Positions 1 to 6,572 of a stretch of 27,193 nucleotides of DNA are shown here, one piece after another; positions within the stretch are counted from its first letter, which is position 1; each line of letters starts with the position of its first letter. The stretch covers positions 1 to 27,193 of the forward strand of contig JAEDFO010000031.1 in NCBI GenBank assembly GCA_016292745.1, written 5' to 3'. A model generated the notes under the pieces. That model did not search any database. It was not told the origin of the DNA and saw only the letters and a list, made by a program, of their open reading frames with translations. The translations under genes and the position numbers were made by a program. The DNA comes from Muribaculaceae bacterium (GTDB lineage: Bacteria > Bacteroidota > Bacteroidia > Bacteroidales > Muribaculaceae).

Positions 1-78
1 GTTATGGCAGTTTTCGCCATGCAACAGCCTGCTCCGGCAGTATTTTTGCAGAGATTACGTTGCAAATGTGGTCGACGA

Positions 79-111
79 TTTGCAATTTTGGGATGTTATT
101 TGTTACTTTTG
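79..111 (+). promoter_or_regulatory. Bacteroidota-type promoter of the relA operon
   Basis: TTTG at 79-82 and TACTTTTG at 104-111 are separated by 21 bases, matching the known Bacteroidota pattern (TTTG at -33, TAnnTTTG at -7). Transcription would begin near 116-118. The long open frame beginning at base 4 would then start upstream of its own transcript, so the ATG at 196 is the better start. A second -7-like box, TATTTTTG at 41-48, has no visible -33 partner. Confidence 0.6.
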
Positions 112-195
112 CAAATATTGAGAATTGGATATTGCATTTGCACAACGTACAATTGCTTCAGGGAAATACAAAAAAAGAAAAAACTTCTATACGAT

Positions 196-2400
196 ATGCC
201 AGAAGAATATTTCACAAAAAGTGAACGGTCCGATGTGGTTAGGCTCTGCAGCGCACTGATACGGCGCACACGCGATGTGCTTCTTCCAGGGGATATCCGC
301 ACCATTAGAAATGTAATTACGGAGGGGATAAACGAAAATCACTACCGTCGCGACAAATATGGTATAAACCCCACAATACGCAATCTGAACACGGCGTTGC
401 TGCTATCGGAAAAGATAGCTCCCGACCGCGACATGACTATAGCGATATTGCTGTATAACCTGTGCAAGACGGAATTCATCCCTGCCGAAGAACTGCAGAA
501 AAGGTTTGGCGACGACATTGCCAAGCTGATAAACGGACTTCTGAAAGTGTCGCAGCTCTACAAAAAGCAGGCAGCTGTGCAGAGCGACAATTTCCGGAAC
601 CTGCTGCTTACGTTTGCCGAGGATATCCGTGTAATTCTTATAATGATAGTTGACCGTCTTGGCATAATGCGGATGATAAACCATCATCCCAACGAGAAGT
701 TTGTACGCGACATAGCCTACGAAGCCAATTATCTGTATGCACCGCTTGCCCACCGTCTGGGATTGTATTCCATTAAGTCGGAGCTGGAGGATTTGTCGCT
801 GAAGTATACCAACCGCGAGACATATACCCAGATAGCTCATAAACTTAACGAGACGAAAGTGGCGCGCGACAAATATATTGCCGATTTTATAGCGCCGGTA
901 AAGAAACGTCTTGAGGAAAACGGTCTGAATTTCGAGATAAAGGGTCGCACAAAGTCGATTTACTCGATATGGAACAAGTTGAAGAAGCAGAACACCGATA
1001 TGGAACATATCTACGACTTGTTTGCCATACGCGTGATACTTGACACACCGGTTGAACGCGAAAAGATTGACTGCTGGATGGCCTACTCGATTATAGTGGA
1101 TATGTACAAAAGCAATCCGTCGAGAATGAAGGACTGGCTGACGATACCGAAATCGAACGGCTACGAATCGCTCCACACCACGGTGTACGGACCTGAGGGA
1201 AAATGGGTTGAGGTGCAGATACGCTCTAAGCGAATGGACGACATAGCCGAGCGTGGCCTGGCTGCCCACTGGAAATACAAAGGTGGACACAGCGAGCAAA
1301 ACCTGGATGTGTGGATGAACAGCATCCGCGACATCCTTGAGGCCGCCGAATCAGGTCCTATGGAACTGATGAAGGGCATCAAGATGGACGTGTACAACAA
1401 AGAGGTGTTTGTGTTTACCCCGAAGGGCGACCTTTACCGTCTGCCGCTGGGCTCAACAATACTCGACTTTGCATTCCAGGTACACTCCAAACTTGGCTGC
1501 ACATGCACCGGCGGCAAGGTTGACGGAAAGAACCAGAAACTGAACTACAAGCTGAAGAGCGGCGACACCATTGAGATTCTCACTTCGAGCAACCAGACCC
1601 CCAAACAGGACTGGCTGAACTTTGTAGTGACTTCGAAGGCGCGTAACAAGATAAAGCAAACCATCAACGAGCTCAACAACAAGAGTGCCGACCTTGGGCG
1701 TGAGATGCTTCAGCGCCGTTTCAAGAACCGCAAGATTGAGATTGAGGAAGGCACGCTGATGAAGGCCATAAAGAAACTCGGATATAAGACCGTGACCGAC
1801 TTTTTCAGCGCCGTAGGACACGAGGCAATAGAGATAAACGAATTTATCGACACCTATCTTGGCGTAGAACTGAAAGAGAAGCAGGCCACCGAGACCAAAT
1901 CGGCTGATACGTTTGAAATGATGCAGCCCACAGCAACCGAAACCGAAGGGAGCGATGTGCTGGTGATTGGCGACGACATCAAAGGGATAAACTACAAACT
2001 GGCCCGATGCTGCAACCCGATATTCGGCGACGACATCATTGGCTTCATTTCGAGCGAAGGTGCCATAAAGATTCATCGACACGACTGCCCCAACGCCAAA
2101 CACTTGTGCGAGAAATTCCCTTACAGGAAAATCGCCAGCCGATGGTCGGGAAAGATGGGCTCGCAATATGCAGTTACGCTGCGCATCGTCGGGCACGACG
2201 ATGTGGGAATTGTAACCAACATTACATCGATAATATCGAAGGAAAGCAAGGCATCGCTACGAAATATCGCGATAGATTCGCACGACGGTCTGTTCCAGGG
2301 ATTCCTGGTTATAGGCGTGGGCGACACCAAGCTATTGAATGAATTAATTAAGAAAATAAAAGCAGTAAAAGGAGTAAAAGATGTACAAAGAAGTAATTAG
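196..2400 (+). CDS. relA: RelA/SpoT homologue, predicted synthetase-only (p)ppGpp synthetase
   Basis: A long RSH enzyme that transfers pyrophosphate from ATP to GDP/GTP to make (p)ppGpp in the stringent response. From ATG 196 it has 734 residues, the usual family length; the open frame runs back to base 4 but crosses the promoter. Domains in order are a pseudo-HD domain (about 45-165), synthetase (about 240-365; Asp274 in HIYDLFAIRV, Tyr323 in NGYESLHTTV, Glu339 in VEVQIR), TGS (about 400-465), a Cys-rich conserved domain (LARCCNP near 602, HDCPN near 629) and a C-terminal ACT domain (about 657-734). The hydrolase motif HDxxED reads YNLCKT (87-92), the upstream His is Asn58, and the DRLHNMR segment reads DRLGIMR. 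Hydrolysis is therefore probably lost, as in Gammaproteobacterial RelA. I infer that a separate bifunctional Rel/SpoT lies elsewhere in the genome. The following lipoprotein gene overlaps its end by 20 bases. Confidence 0.93.
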   Translation: MPEEYFTKSERSDVVRLCSALIRRTRDVLLPGDIRTIRNVITEGINENHYRRDKYGINPTIRNLNTALLLSEKIAPDRDMTIAILLYNLCKTEFIPAEELQKRFGDDIAKLINGLLKVSQLYKKQAAVQSDNFRNLLLTFAEDIRVILIMIVDRLGIMRMINHHPNEKFVRDIAYEANYLYAPLAHRLGLYSIKSELEDLSLKYTNRETYTQIAHKLNETKVARDKYIADFIAPVKKRLEENGLNFEIKGRTKSIYSIWNKLKKQNTDMEHIYDLFAIRVILDTPVEREKIDCWMAYSIIVDMYKSNPSRMKDWLTIPKSNGYESLHTTVYGPEGKWVEVQIRSKRMDDIAERGLAAHWKYKGGHSEQNLDVWMNSIRDILEAAESGPMELMKGIKMDVYNKEVFVFTPKGDLYRLPLGSTILDFAFQVHSKLGCTCTGGKVDGKNQKLNYKLKSGDTIEILTSSNQTPKQDWLNFVVTSKARNKIKQTINELNNKSADLGREMLQRRFKNRKIEIEEGTLMKAIKKLGYKTVTDFFSAVGHEAIEINEFIDTYLGVELKEKQATETKSADTFEMMQPTATETEGSDVLVIGDDIKGINYKLARCCNPIFGDDIIGFISSEGAIKIHRHDCPNAKHLCEKFPYRKIASRWSGKMGSQYAVTLRIVGHDDVGIVTNITSIISKESKASLRNIAIDSHDGLFQGFLVIGVGDTKLLNELIKKIKAVKGVKDVQRSN

Positions 2401-3229
2401 GACAGGAATCATAGGCGCAGTGCTTGCCATAGCCGCAACCGGCTGCGGAAGCAAGGACAACGGTGCGCAATCGCTACTCGACCAGGCTCAAGCCGCTTTC
2501 GACAACGGGAATTACAAGGAATCGCTCGTGTTGATTGACTCACTGGCCAAGGCCTTCCCCGAGGAGATCTCAATACAGCGTGCAGCCATGCACCTACGCC
2601 CAATGGCCGACGAGCAGCTTACCATGCTGGAAATAGAACATAACGACAGCGCAATGGCTGCTGCAAAGAGCGAGGTTGAGCGGCTGAAAGGCAATTTCGT
2701 TTTTGTCAAGGAAAAAGACATGGTGGAAGGCTACACCATTCACAAAGAAGCAAAGAAACATCCGCTGATTAACCGCACAGGCCTCGAAGCACGCATCGAC
2801 GAACGTTATAATCTGTATGTGGTGTCGCTGCTCAACGGCCGCAGCGTTAACCACGAGCGCATATCCATATCTGGTGCCGGAGGCGAAGTATCGACAGCTA
2901 CAGTGGCCTACGACGGGGCAAGCAACTATCGGTTCAATTCAGGCGGCGTGAGCAACGAAAGCGTTACCTTCCGTGGCGGCAAAAGCGACACACTATGCAT
3001 GTATGTGGCCGAGCATAAAGGCAACGCCCTGAAACTGAACTTCATAGGCAAGAGCCGCTACTCGGTACCATTGAGCGCAACCGACAAGAAGGCAGTGGCC
3101 GAGACACAAGAATATGCAGTAGCATTGCAAAACAACCGAGAAGCCGAACTGCGTAATGCCTATCTGGAGAACAGACTAAAGATTTCACGCGAGCATATCG
3201 AAAAAACCGCACAGAAAGCACAGCAGTAG
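2381..3229 (+). CDS. Lipoprotein of unknown function with a TPR-like N-terminal segment
   Basis: A 282-residue protein with a lipoprotein signal ending in AATGC (Cys22), so it should be lipidated by Lgt and cut by LspA. Residues 27-60 (SLLDQAQAAFDNGNYKESL onward) look like one tetratricopeptide-type helical pair. Residues 75-100 are helical, the middle (about 110-215) is beta-rich, and the last 45 residues are again helical and charged. No acidic surface-export signal follows the cysteine, so a periplasm-facing position is more likely. The start overlaps relA by 20 bases and is preceded by GGAG at 2371-2374, six bases before the ATG, which suggests translational coupling. No later in-frame ATG is plausible, because the signal peptide begins here. 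The link to RelA is positional only. Confidence 0.8.
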   Translation: MYKEVIRTGIIGAVLAIAATGCGSKDNGAQSLLDQAQAAFDNGNYKESLVLIDSLAKAFPEEISIQRAAMHLRPMADEQLTMLEIEHNDSAMAAAKSEVERLKGNFVFVKEKDMVEGYTIHKEAKKHPLINRTGLEARIDERYNLYVVSLLNGRSVNHERISISGAGGEVSTATVAYDGASNYRFNSGGVSNESVTFRGGKSDTLCMYVAEHKGNALKLNFIGKSRYSVPLSATDKKAVAETQEYAVALQNNREAELRNAYLENRLKISREHIEKTAQKAQQ

Positions 3230-3242
3230 CCATCACAAGGCA

Positions 3243-4253
3243 TCATTGCTTCTCCATCCAACCGAAAATGCGTGGATAGAGCGCACAGCGTACCGTCTTG
3301 CGCGAAAGCACAAGGTCGTGCAAGCCTCCCTTGACAATTAAAATTGTGGTGCGGCGATGTGTGAGATGGCGACCATACTTGTCGATATCATCAACATCGA
3401 GGACAGCATCGCCGCGACTGAAGTCGGCCGACCACTCATCGCCCGCTACACTGCGGTCGGAGTGCATAAGCAATACCGGGACACCTACATCCACCCCACC
3501 CTGAACAATGCAGTGCGCACGATGGATGGCACCAATCCACCCCGAGGTAACATCGGGCGATATTTCGAGTTTCCACGATGTATTATAGGTCCACTCGCCA
3601 TGATACTGCTTCAAAAGGCTCTGTGCATACAGGTTCGACGAGCCCTGGCTGATAGGAGTGTTAGGCAGCAACCGAGAATATACCGATACCACCGGCACCA
3701 GGACCGATTCGGTGAAACAGCCAAGATTCATATCGAGGAACGGACTGTTAAGAATGAGTCCGGCAATGGGATACTTGCCACGATTATTGGCATCGGAAAG
3801 GTAGCACGAAGCAATCAGGCCACCAGTGGAATGCGCCTTGACAAAGATGCGTGAGTTGCCATCGGCGCATATTTGAGTGAGCGCAGAATCGATGTCGGCA
3901 TAATATTCCGAAATGTCTCGAAGCTCGAATCGGCGTTGGCCATCAATATATGAGCGACCATATTTGCGAAGGTCGACAGCATAGAAATTATAACCGTGAG
4001 CAACCACCGAGTCGGCCATCTGACTTTGAAAGAAATAATCGTTATAGCCGTGGATGTAGAGCACTGCACTGCAGCACACCGAATCGCCAGACAGTTTGCG
4101 GACAATGGTTGAACGCACTTTTCCGGAATAATCGTCGGGCTGGGCCACGTGACGCATCTCGAACCCGTCGCCAAGAATGTCGGGCGTCCAAGCTTGTGCC
4201 CTCAGTGAACATGCCAGCAGCATGAACAACAAGAATGAAGTCAAACGATTCAT
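3243..4253 (-). CDS. Secreted alpha/beta hydrolase (serine aminopeptidase S33 / lysophospholipase-like)
   Basis: A 336-residue protein with a Sec signal peptide (1-21, cleavage after LRAQA), so it acts in the periplasm or outside. The fold is shown by the oxyanion segment YIHGYND (66-72), the DLRKYGRS turn (94-101) and the nucleophile elbow KAHSTGG with Ser142. The acid is probably in the segment VPVLLMHSD and the histidine in GGLHDLVLS near the C-terminus. Members of this group cleave lipid esters or peptides; the substrate cannot be read from sequence. The gene begins inside the end of the zinc-ribbon gene (ATGA overlap, 4250-4253), so the two are co-translated. It converges on the relA operon with only 13 bases between stops and no visible terminator hairpin. 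Confidence 0.82.
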   Translation of the reverse strand: MNRLTSFLLFMLLACSLRAQAWTPDILGDGFEMRHVAQPDDYSGKVRSTIVRKLSGDSVCCSAVLYIHGYNDYFFQSQMADSVVAHGYNFYAVDLRKYGRSYIDGQRRFELRDISEYYADIDSALTQICADGNSRIFVKAHSTGGLIASCYLSDANNRGKYPIAGLILNSPFLDMNLGCFTESVLVPVVSVYSRLLPNTPISQGSSNLYAQSLLKQYHGEWTYNTSWKLEISPDVTSGWIGAIHRAHCIVQGGVDVGVPVLLMHSDRSVAGDEWSADFSRGDAVLDVDDIDKYGRHLTHRRTTILIVKGGLHDLVLSRKTVRCALYPRIFGWMEKQ

Positions 4254-4636
4254 GATTCCTCTATTTTAGCGCCGCAATGCGGACACGATTTGAACGAAAC
4301 AAGTTGTTGAGATGGTATTTCGCCGAGTTGATAGCCACACACCGGGCACTTCAGCCCCAGCTCATCGATGATTTGAGGCGAAATCTTTCGCCACTGCAAC
4401 ATACGAGTCACAAATATCACAATGTCGGCCACAGCCACCAACGCCAAAGCCGAGAAACATGGAACAAAATATGCATCGCCATACAGCACAGCCCCTGCAG
4501 CGGTAATGGCCGCCACCACATAAAACAGGATTTTCATCAGCCTTGCAGCACGGAAATGTGCCTTGTATCGGCAAAAATACTCTTTCGATGCCATTTGAAT
4601 GACCACAAACTGCTCATGAGAGATAGATTCGGACAT
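4250..4636 (-). CDS. Two-helix membrane protein with C-terminal zinc ribbon, unknown function
   Basis: A 128-residue protein. A charged N-terminus (1-32) is followed by two hydrophobic segments (about 34-52 and 59-77) and then a cytosolic or periplasmic tail carrying CPVC (97-100) and CPHC (118-121), a classic four-cysteine zinc ribbon. The short loop between helices gives a hairpin topology with both ends on the same side. I do not recognise a named family. Its stop overlaps the start of the downstream secreted alpha/beta hydrolase by four bases, so the two are one transcription unit divergent from rpsF. No convincing promoter is visible on this strand in 4637-4750. Confidence 0.72.
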   Translation of the reverse strand: MSESISHEQFVVIQMASKEYFCRYKAHFRAARLMKILFYVVAAITAAGAVLYGDAYFVPCFSALALVAVADIVIFVTRMLQWRKISPQIIDELGLKCPVCGYQLGEIPSQQLVSFKSCPHCGAKIEES

Positions 4637-4673
4637 ATAAATAATTCTTTTTCAACAAATAATGCAACAATAT

Positions 4674-4704
4674 TTTGCAGAGAGATAAAAAATCACTACC
4701 TTTG
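4674..4704 (+). promoter_or_regulatory. Bacteroidota-type promoter of the rpsF-rpsR-rplI operon
   Basis: TTTG at 4674-4677 and TACCTTTG at 4697-4704 are 19 bases apart, a full match to the phylum consensus. The start of transcription should be near 4709-4711, leaving an AT-rich leader of about 40 bases before rpsF with no Shine-Dalgarno sequence. Confidence 0.7.
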
Positions 4705-4750
4705 CACCGCAAAAATAACTATTATTAATTATTAAACAAAACAGTTAATT

Positions 4751-5116
4751 ATGAATCATTACGAAACCGTTTTCATTTTAACTCCCGTTTTGTCTGACGC
4801 ACAGATGAAGGAAGCGGTAGAAGGTTTCAAGGCTGTATTGACCAATGCAGGCTCTGAAATCGTAAACGAAGAGAACTGGGGCTTGCGCAAATTGGCGTAT
4901 CCAATCCAGAAGAAGACCACAGGGTTCTACACTCTGATTGAGTTTGATGCAGCACCGGAAACCATCAAGAAACTCGAAACAGCTTATCGTCGCGATGAAA
5001 AAGTGTTACGCTTCTTGACTTTCCGTCTTGACAAGTATGCAGCAGAATATGCAGCAAAGAGAAGAAGCTTGAAGAGCGCAAAAGCAACTACAAACGAAGA
5101 AGTAAAGGAGGACTAA
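4751..5116 (+). CDS. rpsF: 30S ribosomal protein bS6
   Basis: A 121-residue protein opening with the bS6 signature (NHYETVFILTPVLSD), followed by the ENWGLRKLAYPIQKKTTGFY strand pair and a charged C-terminal tail that is usual in Bacteroidota. It forms a heterodimer with bS18 on the platform of the small subunit. It is first in the classical S6-S18-L9 operon, three bases before rpsR. In Bacteroidota ribosome structures bS6, bS18 and bS21 together hold the 3' end of 16S rRNA, hiding the anti-Shine-Dalgarno. Its own start has no Shine-Dalgarno, in contrast to the next two genes. Confidence 0.98.
   Translation: MNHYETVFILTPVLSDAQMKEAVEGFKAVLTNAGSEIVNEENWGLRKLAYPIQKKTTGFYTLIEFDAAPETIKKLETAYRRDEKVLRFLTFRLDKYAAEYAAKRRSLKSAKATTNEEVKED
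5107..5111 (+). promoter_or_regulatory. Perfect Shine-Dalgarno before rpsR
   Basis: GGAGG lies eight bases before the rpsR ATG, inside the last codons of rpsF. Such a strong match is uncommon in Bacteroidota, where most genes here (rpsF, ileS, proS, yicC, nadD and others) have none. Confidence 0.7.
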
Positions 5117-5119
5117 ATT

Positions 5120-5389
5120 ATGGCACAGACACAATCAGAAATCAGATATCTGACTCCCCTTTCAGTGGATGTTAAGAAAAAGAAATATTGCCGTTTCAAA
5201 AGAAGCGGTATCAAGTATATCGATTACAAGGATCCGGAGTTTCTGAAGAAGTTCTTGAACGAACAGGGTAAGATTCTTCCACGCCGCATCACCGGCACAT
5301 CATTGAAATTCCAAAGAAGAGTAGCCCAGGCTGTTAAGCGTGCCCGTCATCTTGCTCTTCTGCCATATGTAACTGACTTGATGAAATAA
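5120..5389 (+). CDS. rpsR: 30S ribosomal protein bS18
   Basis: An 89-residue protein with the bS18 core: YCRFKRSGIKYIDYKDPEFL (about 22-41), then the basic block KILPRRITGTSLKFQRRV and the helix AVKRARHLALLPYV. It pairs with bS6 next to the 16S 3' end. It is three bases behind rpsF and 22 bases before rplI, in one operon with a single visible promoter. A strong GGAGG ribosome-binding site precedes it, which may make its translation responsive to whether the anti-Shine-Dalgarno is free. Confidence 0.98.
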   Translation: MAQTQSEIRYLTPLSVDVKKKKYCRFKRSGIKYIDYKDPEFLKKFLNEQGKILPRRITGTSLKFQRRVAQAVKRARHLALLPYVTDLMK

Positions 5390-5397
5390 TAAAAGCT

Positions 5398-5405
5398 AAG
5401 GAGGA
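5398..5405 (+). promoter_or_regulatory. Perfect Shine-Dalgarno before rplI
   Basis: AAGGAGGA ends six bases before the rplI ATG at 5412, in the short rpsR-rplI gap. It is the longest anti-Shine-Dalgarno match I noticed in the window. Confidence 0.7.
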
Positions 5406-5411
5406 CAGAAT

Positions 5412-5855
5412 ATGAAAATTATATTGAAAGAAGATATACCCAATTTGGGATATAAGGACGACGTAGTAGAAGTAAAGAGCGGTTATGGCCGTAACTACCT
5501 TATTCCTTTCGGAAAAGCAGTAATTGCATCTCCTTCAGCTCTTAAGATACTCGCAGAGAACCAGAAACAACGTGCTCACAAGTTGGCTCAGATTAAGGCC
5601 GACGCAGAGGCTGCTGCAGCTGCATTGGAAGGCGTATCGCTGACTATTGGCGCAAAGACCAGCTCAACCGGCACTATCTTTGGCTCGGTTAACAGCATCC
5701 AGATTGCTGAAGCCCTTGAAAAACTCGGTCACAACATCGACCGCAAGTGCATCTACATCAAGGAAGCAGTTAAGGAAGTTGGCAACTATGTTGCAACCAT
5801 CAAACTTCACAAGGAAGTTAGCGTAGAAATTCCTTTCGAAGTAGTATCGGAATAA
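5412..5855 (+). CDS. rplI: 50S ribosomal protein bL9
   Basis: A 147-residue protein with the two-domain bL9 architecture. The N-terminal rRNA-binding domain (1-50; MKIILKEDIPNLGYKDDVVEVK and the GYGRNYLIPFGKA signature) is joined by a long helix (about 45-75) to the C-terminal domain (FGSVNSIQIAEAL to the end). It sits near the L1 stalk and helps maintain reading frame. It is the last gene of the S6-S18-L9 operon and is followed directly by a strong terminator. The length is typical. Confidence 0.98.
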   Translation: MKIILKEDIPNLGYKDDVVEVKSGYGRNYLIPFGKAVIASPSALKILAENQKQRAHKLAQIKADAEAAAAALEGVSLTIGAKTSSTGTIFGSVNSIQIAEALEKLGHNIDRKCIYIKEAVKEVGNYVATIKLHKEVSVEIPFEVVSE

Positions 5856-5873
5856 TAATCATCCCGAAATATC

Positions 5874-5907
5874 AAAAAAAAGCACCGGAATCCCGGTGCT
5901 TTTTTTA
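5874..5907. terminator. Bidirectional intrinsic terminator after rplI
   Basis: An 8-bp perfect stem (AGCACCGG at 5881-5888 and its complement at 5893-5900) with a four-base loop is flanked by seven A upstream and seven T downstream, so it works on both strands. It lies between the convergent rplI and the lipoprotein gene ending at 5918. Confidence 0.88.
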
Positions 5908-5917
5908 TTGTGGATTT

Positions 5918-6565
5918 TTATAGTGAATCAACCCGATGAAACTTCCTGAGAAACAGATTTTGCTCAATGCAAGCAGCAGCCACAGAATCGTTGAGATACT
6001 TTCCGTAACGGCGCCATATGATATATGCCTGTGGGCCATCGAGCTTAGCAACCAAACCCAGTAATGAGGCCACTGAATCGGTTGCGGCCGAGCATTTGGC
6101 AAGAATGGCGTGCTCGGAAGAAGCATCGAGAGTGGAATCGGCAACAAGTTTTGCATATAGGGCGCGCTGCTCGTCGACAGTACGGCGTTGGTCCGCCAGA
6201 AGTTTCATATAAGTTATCATATCGCGATTGGCGTCGCTGCCGTTGGCAACCGATATGGTGCGCAAGCCAACAGCAAGGCGTGTAGGCACATCGTCGAGAA
6301 CAAAATAGTAGTTAACCTCGTCGGCATCGGGCTTTACAAACGCAATACGCGCATCGTAGTACCGCCCTGTAAAATGTGCTGGATGCCCGGGAGCAGCATA
6401 GCATCGCCCCATCAATGAGAGTTTACCGTAATCGGTATCGTAGCTATATAGCGACAGCGAATCGGCTTCGGAGCCGATTAACTGCACTTCAACACTATAG
6501 CGTCGGTCGGCATCGCCACATGCCACCAAAGCTAAAGCCAACAGTAAACAGGATAAAACACGCAT
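5918..6565 (-). CDS. Lipoprotein resembling the DUF4369 (TlpA N-terminal) domain, no thioredoxin part
   Basis: A 215-residue protein from ATG 6565, chosen because the signal peptide begins there (lipobox LVAC, Cys16); the open frame extends to a TTG at 6628 inside the Mur ligase gene. The mature part starts with beta strands of the kind found in front of Bacteroidota TlpA-like thioredoxins (YSVEVQLIG, then FVLDDVPTRLAV and a GSDANRDMITYMK-type helix), followed by long helices. No CxxC motif or thioredoxin fold follows. That points to a free-standing DUF4369-like module, although the assignment is by eye. It begins seven bases after the Mur ligase stop and is the last gene of that operon, ending at the shared terminator. 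An envelope role is inferred from context. Confidence 0.7.
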   Translation of the reverse strand: MRVLSCLLLALALVACGDADRRYSVEVQLIGSEADSLSLYSYDTDYGKLSLMGRCYAAPGHPAHFTGRYYDARIAFVKPDADEVNYYFVLDDVPTRLAVGLRTISVANGSDANRDMITYMKLLADQRRTVDEQRALYAKLVADSTLDASSEHAILAKCSAATDSVASLLGLVAKLDGPQAYIIWRRYGKYLNDSVAAACIEQNLFLRKFHRVDSL

Positions 6566-6572
6566 GGCCGAG

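Noticed and set aside
29..48. A small hairpin (CTGC/GCAG) followed by a T-run, possible terminator of an upstream gene
   Set aside because: The stem is only 4 bp and the T-run also forms part of a TATTTTTG promoter-like box; too weak to call.
403..1299. A 298-codon open frame antisense to relA
   Set aside because: It mirrors the codon pattern of relA and shows no recognisable domain; antisense long frames are common in this codon usage.
3230..3242. Expected terminator between the convergent relA operon and hydrolase gene
   Set aside because: Only 13 bases separate the stops and no inverted repeat is visible.
4705..4750. A possible S6:S18-binding autoregulatory leader before rpsF
   Set aside because: The predicted leader is about 40 AT-rich bases without the stem and bulged CCG expected for that motif; the only CCG (near 4707-4709) lies at or before the likely transcript start.
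5918..6565. The lipoprotein as a TlpA-type thiol-disulfide oxidoreductase
   Set aside because: It has no CxxC and no thioredoxin fold after the N-terminal domain, so a redox role is not supported.
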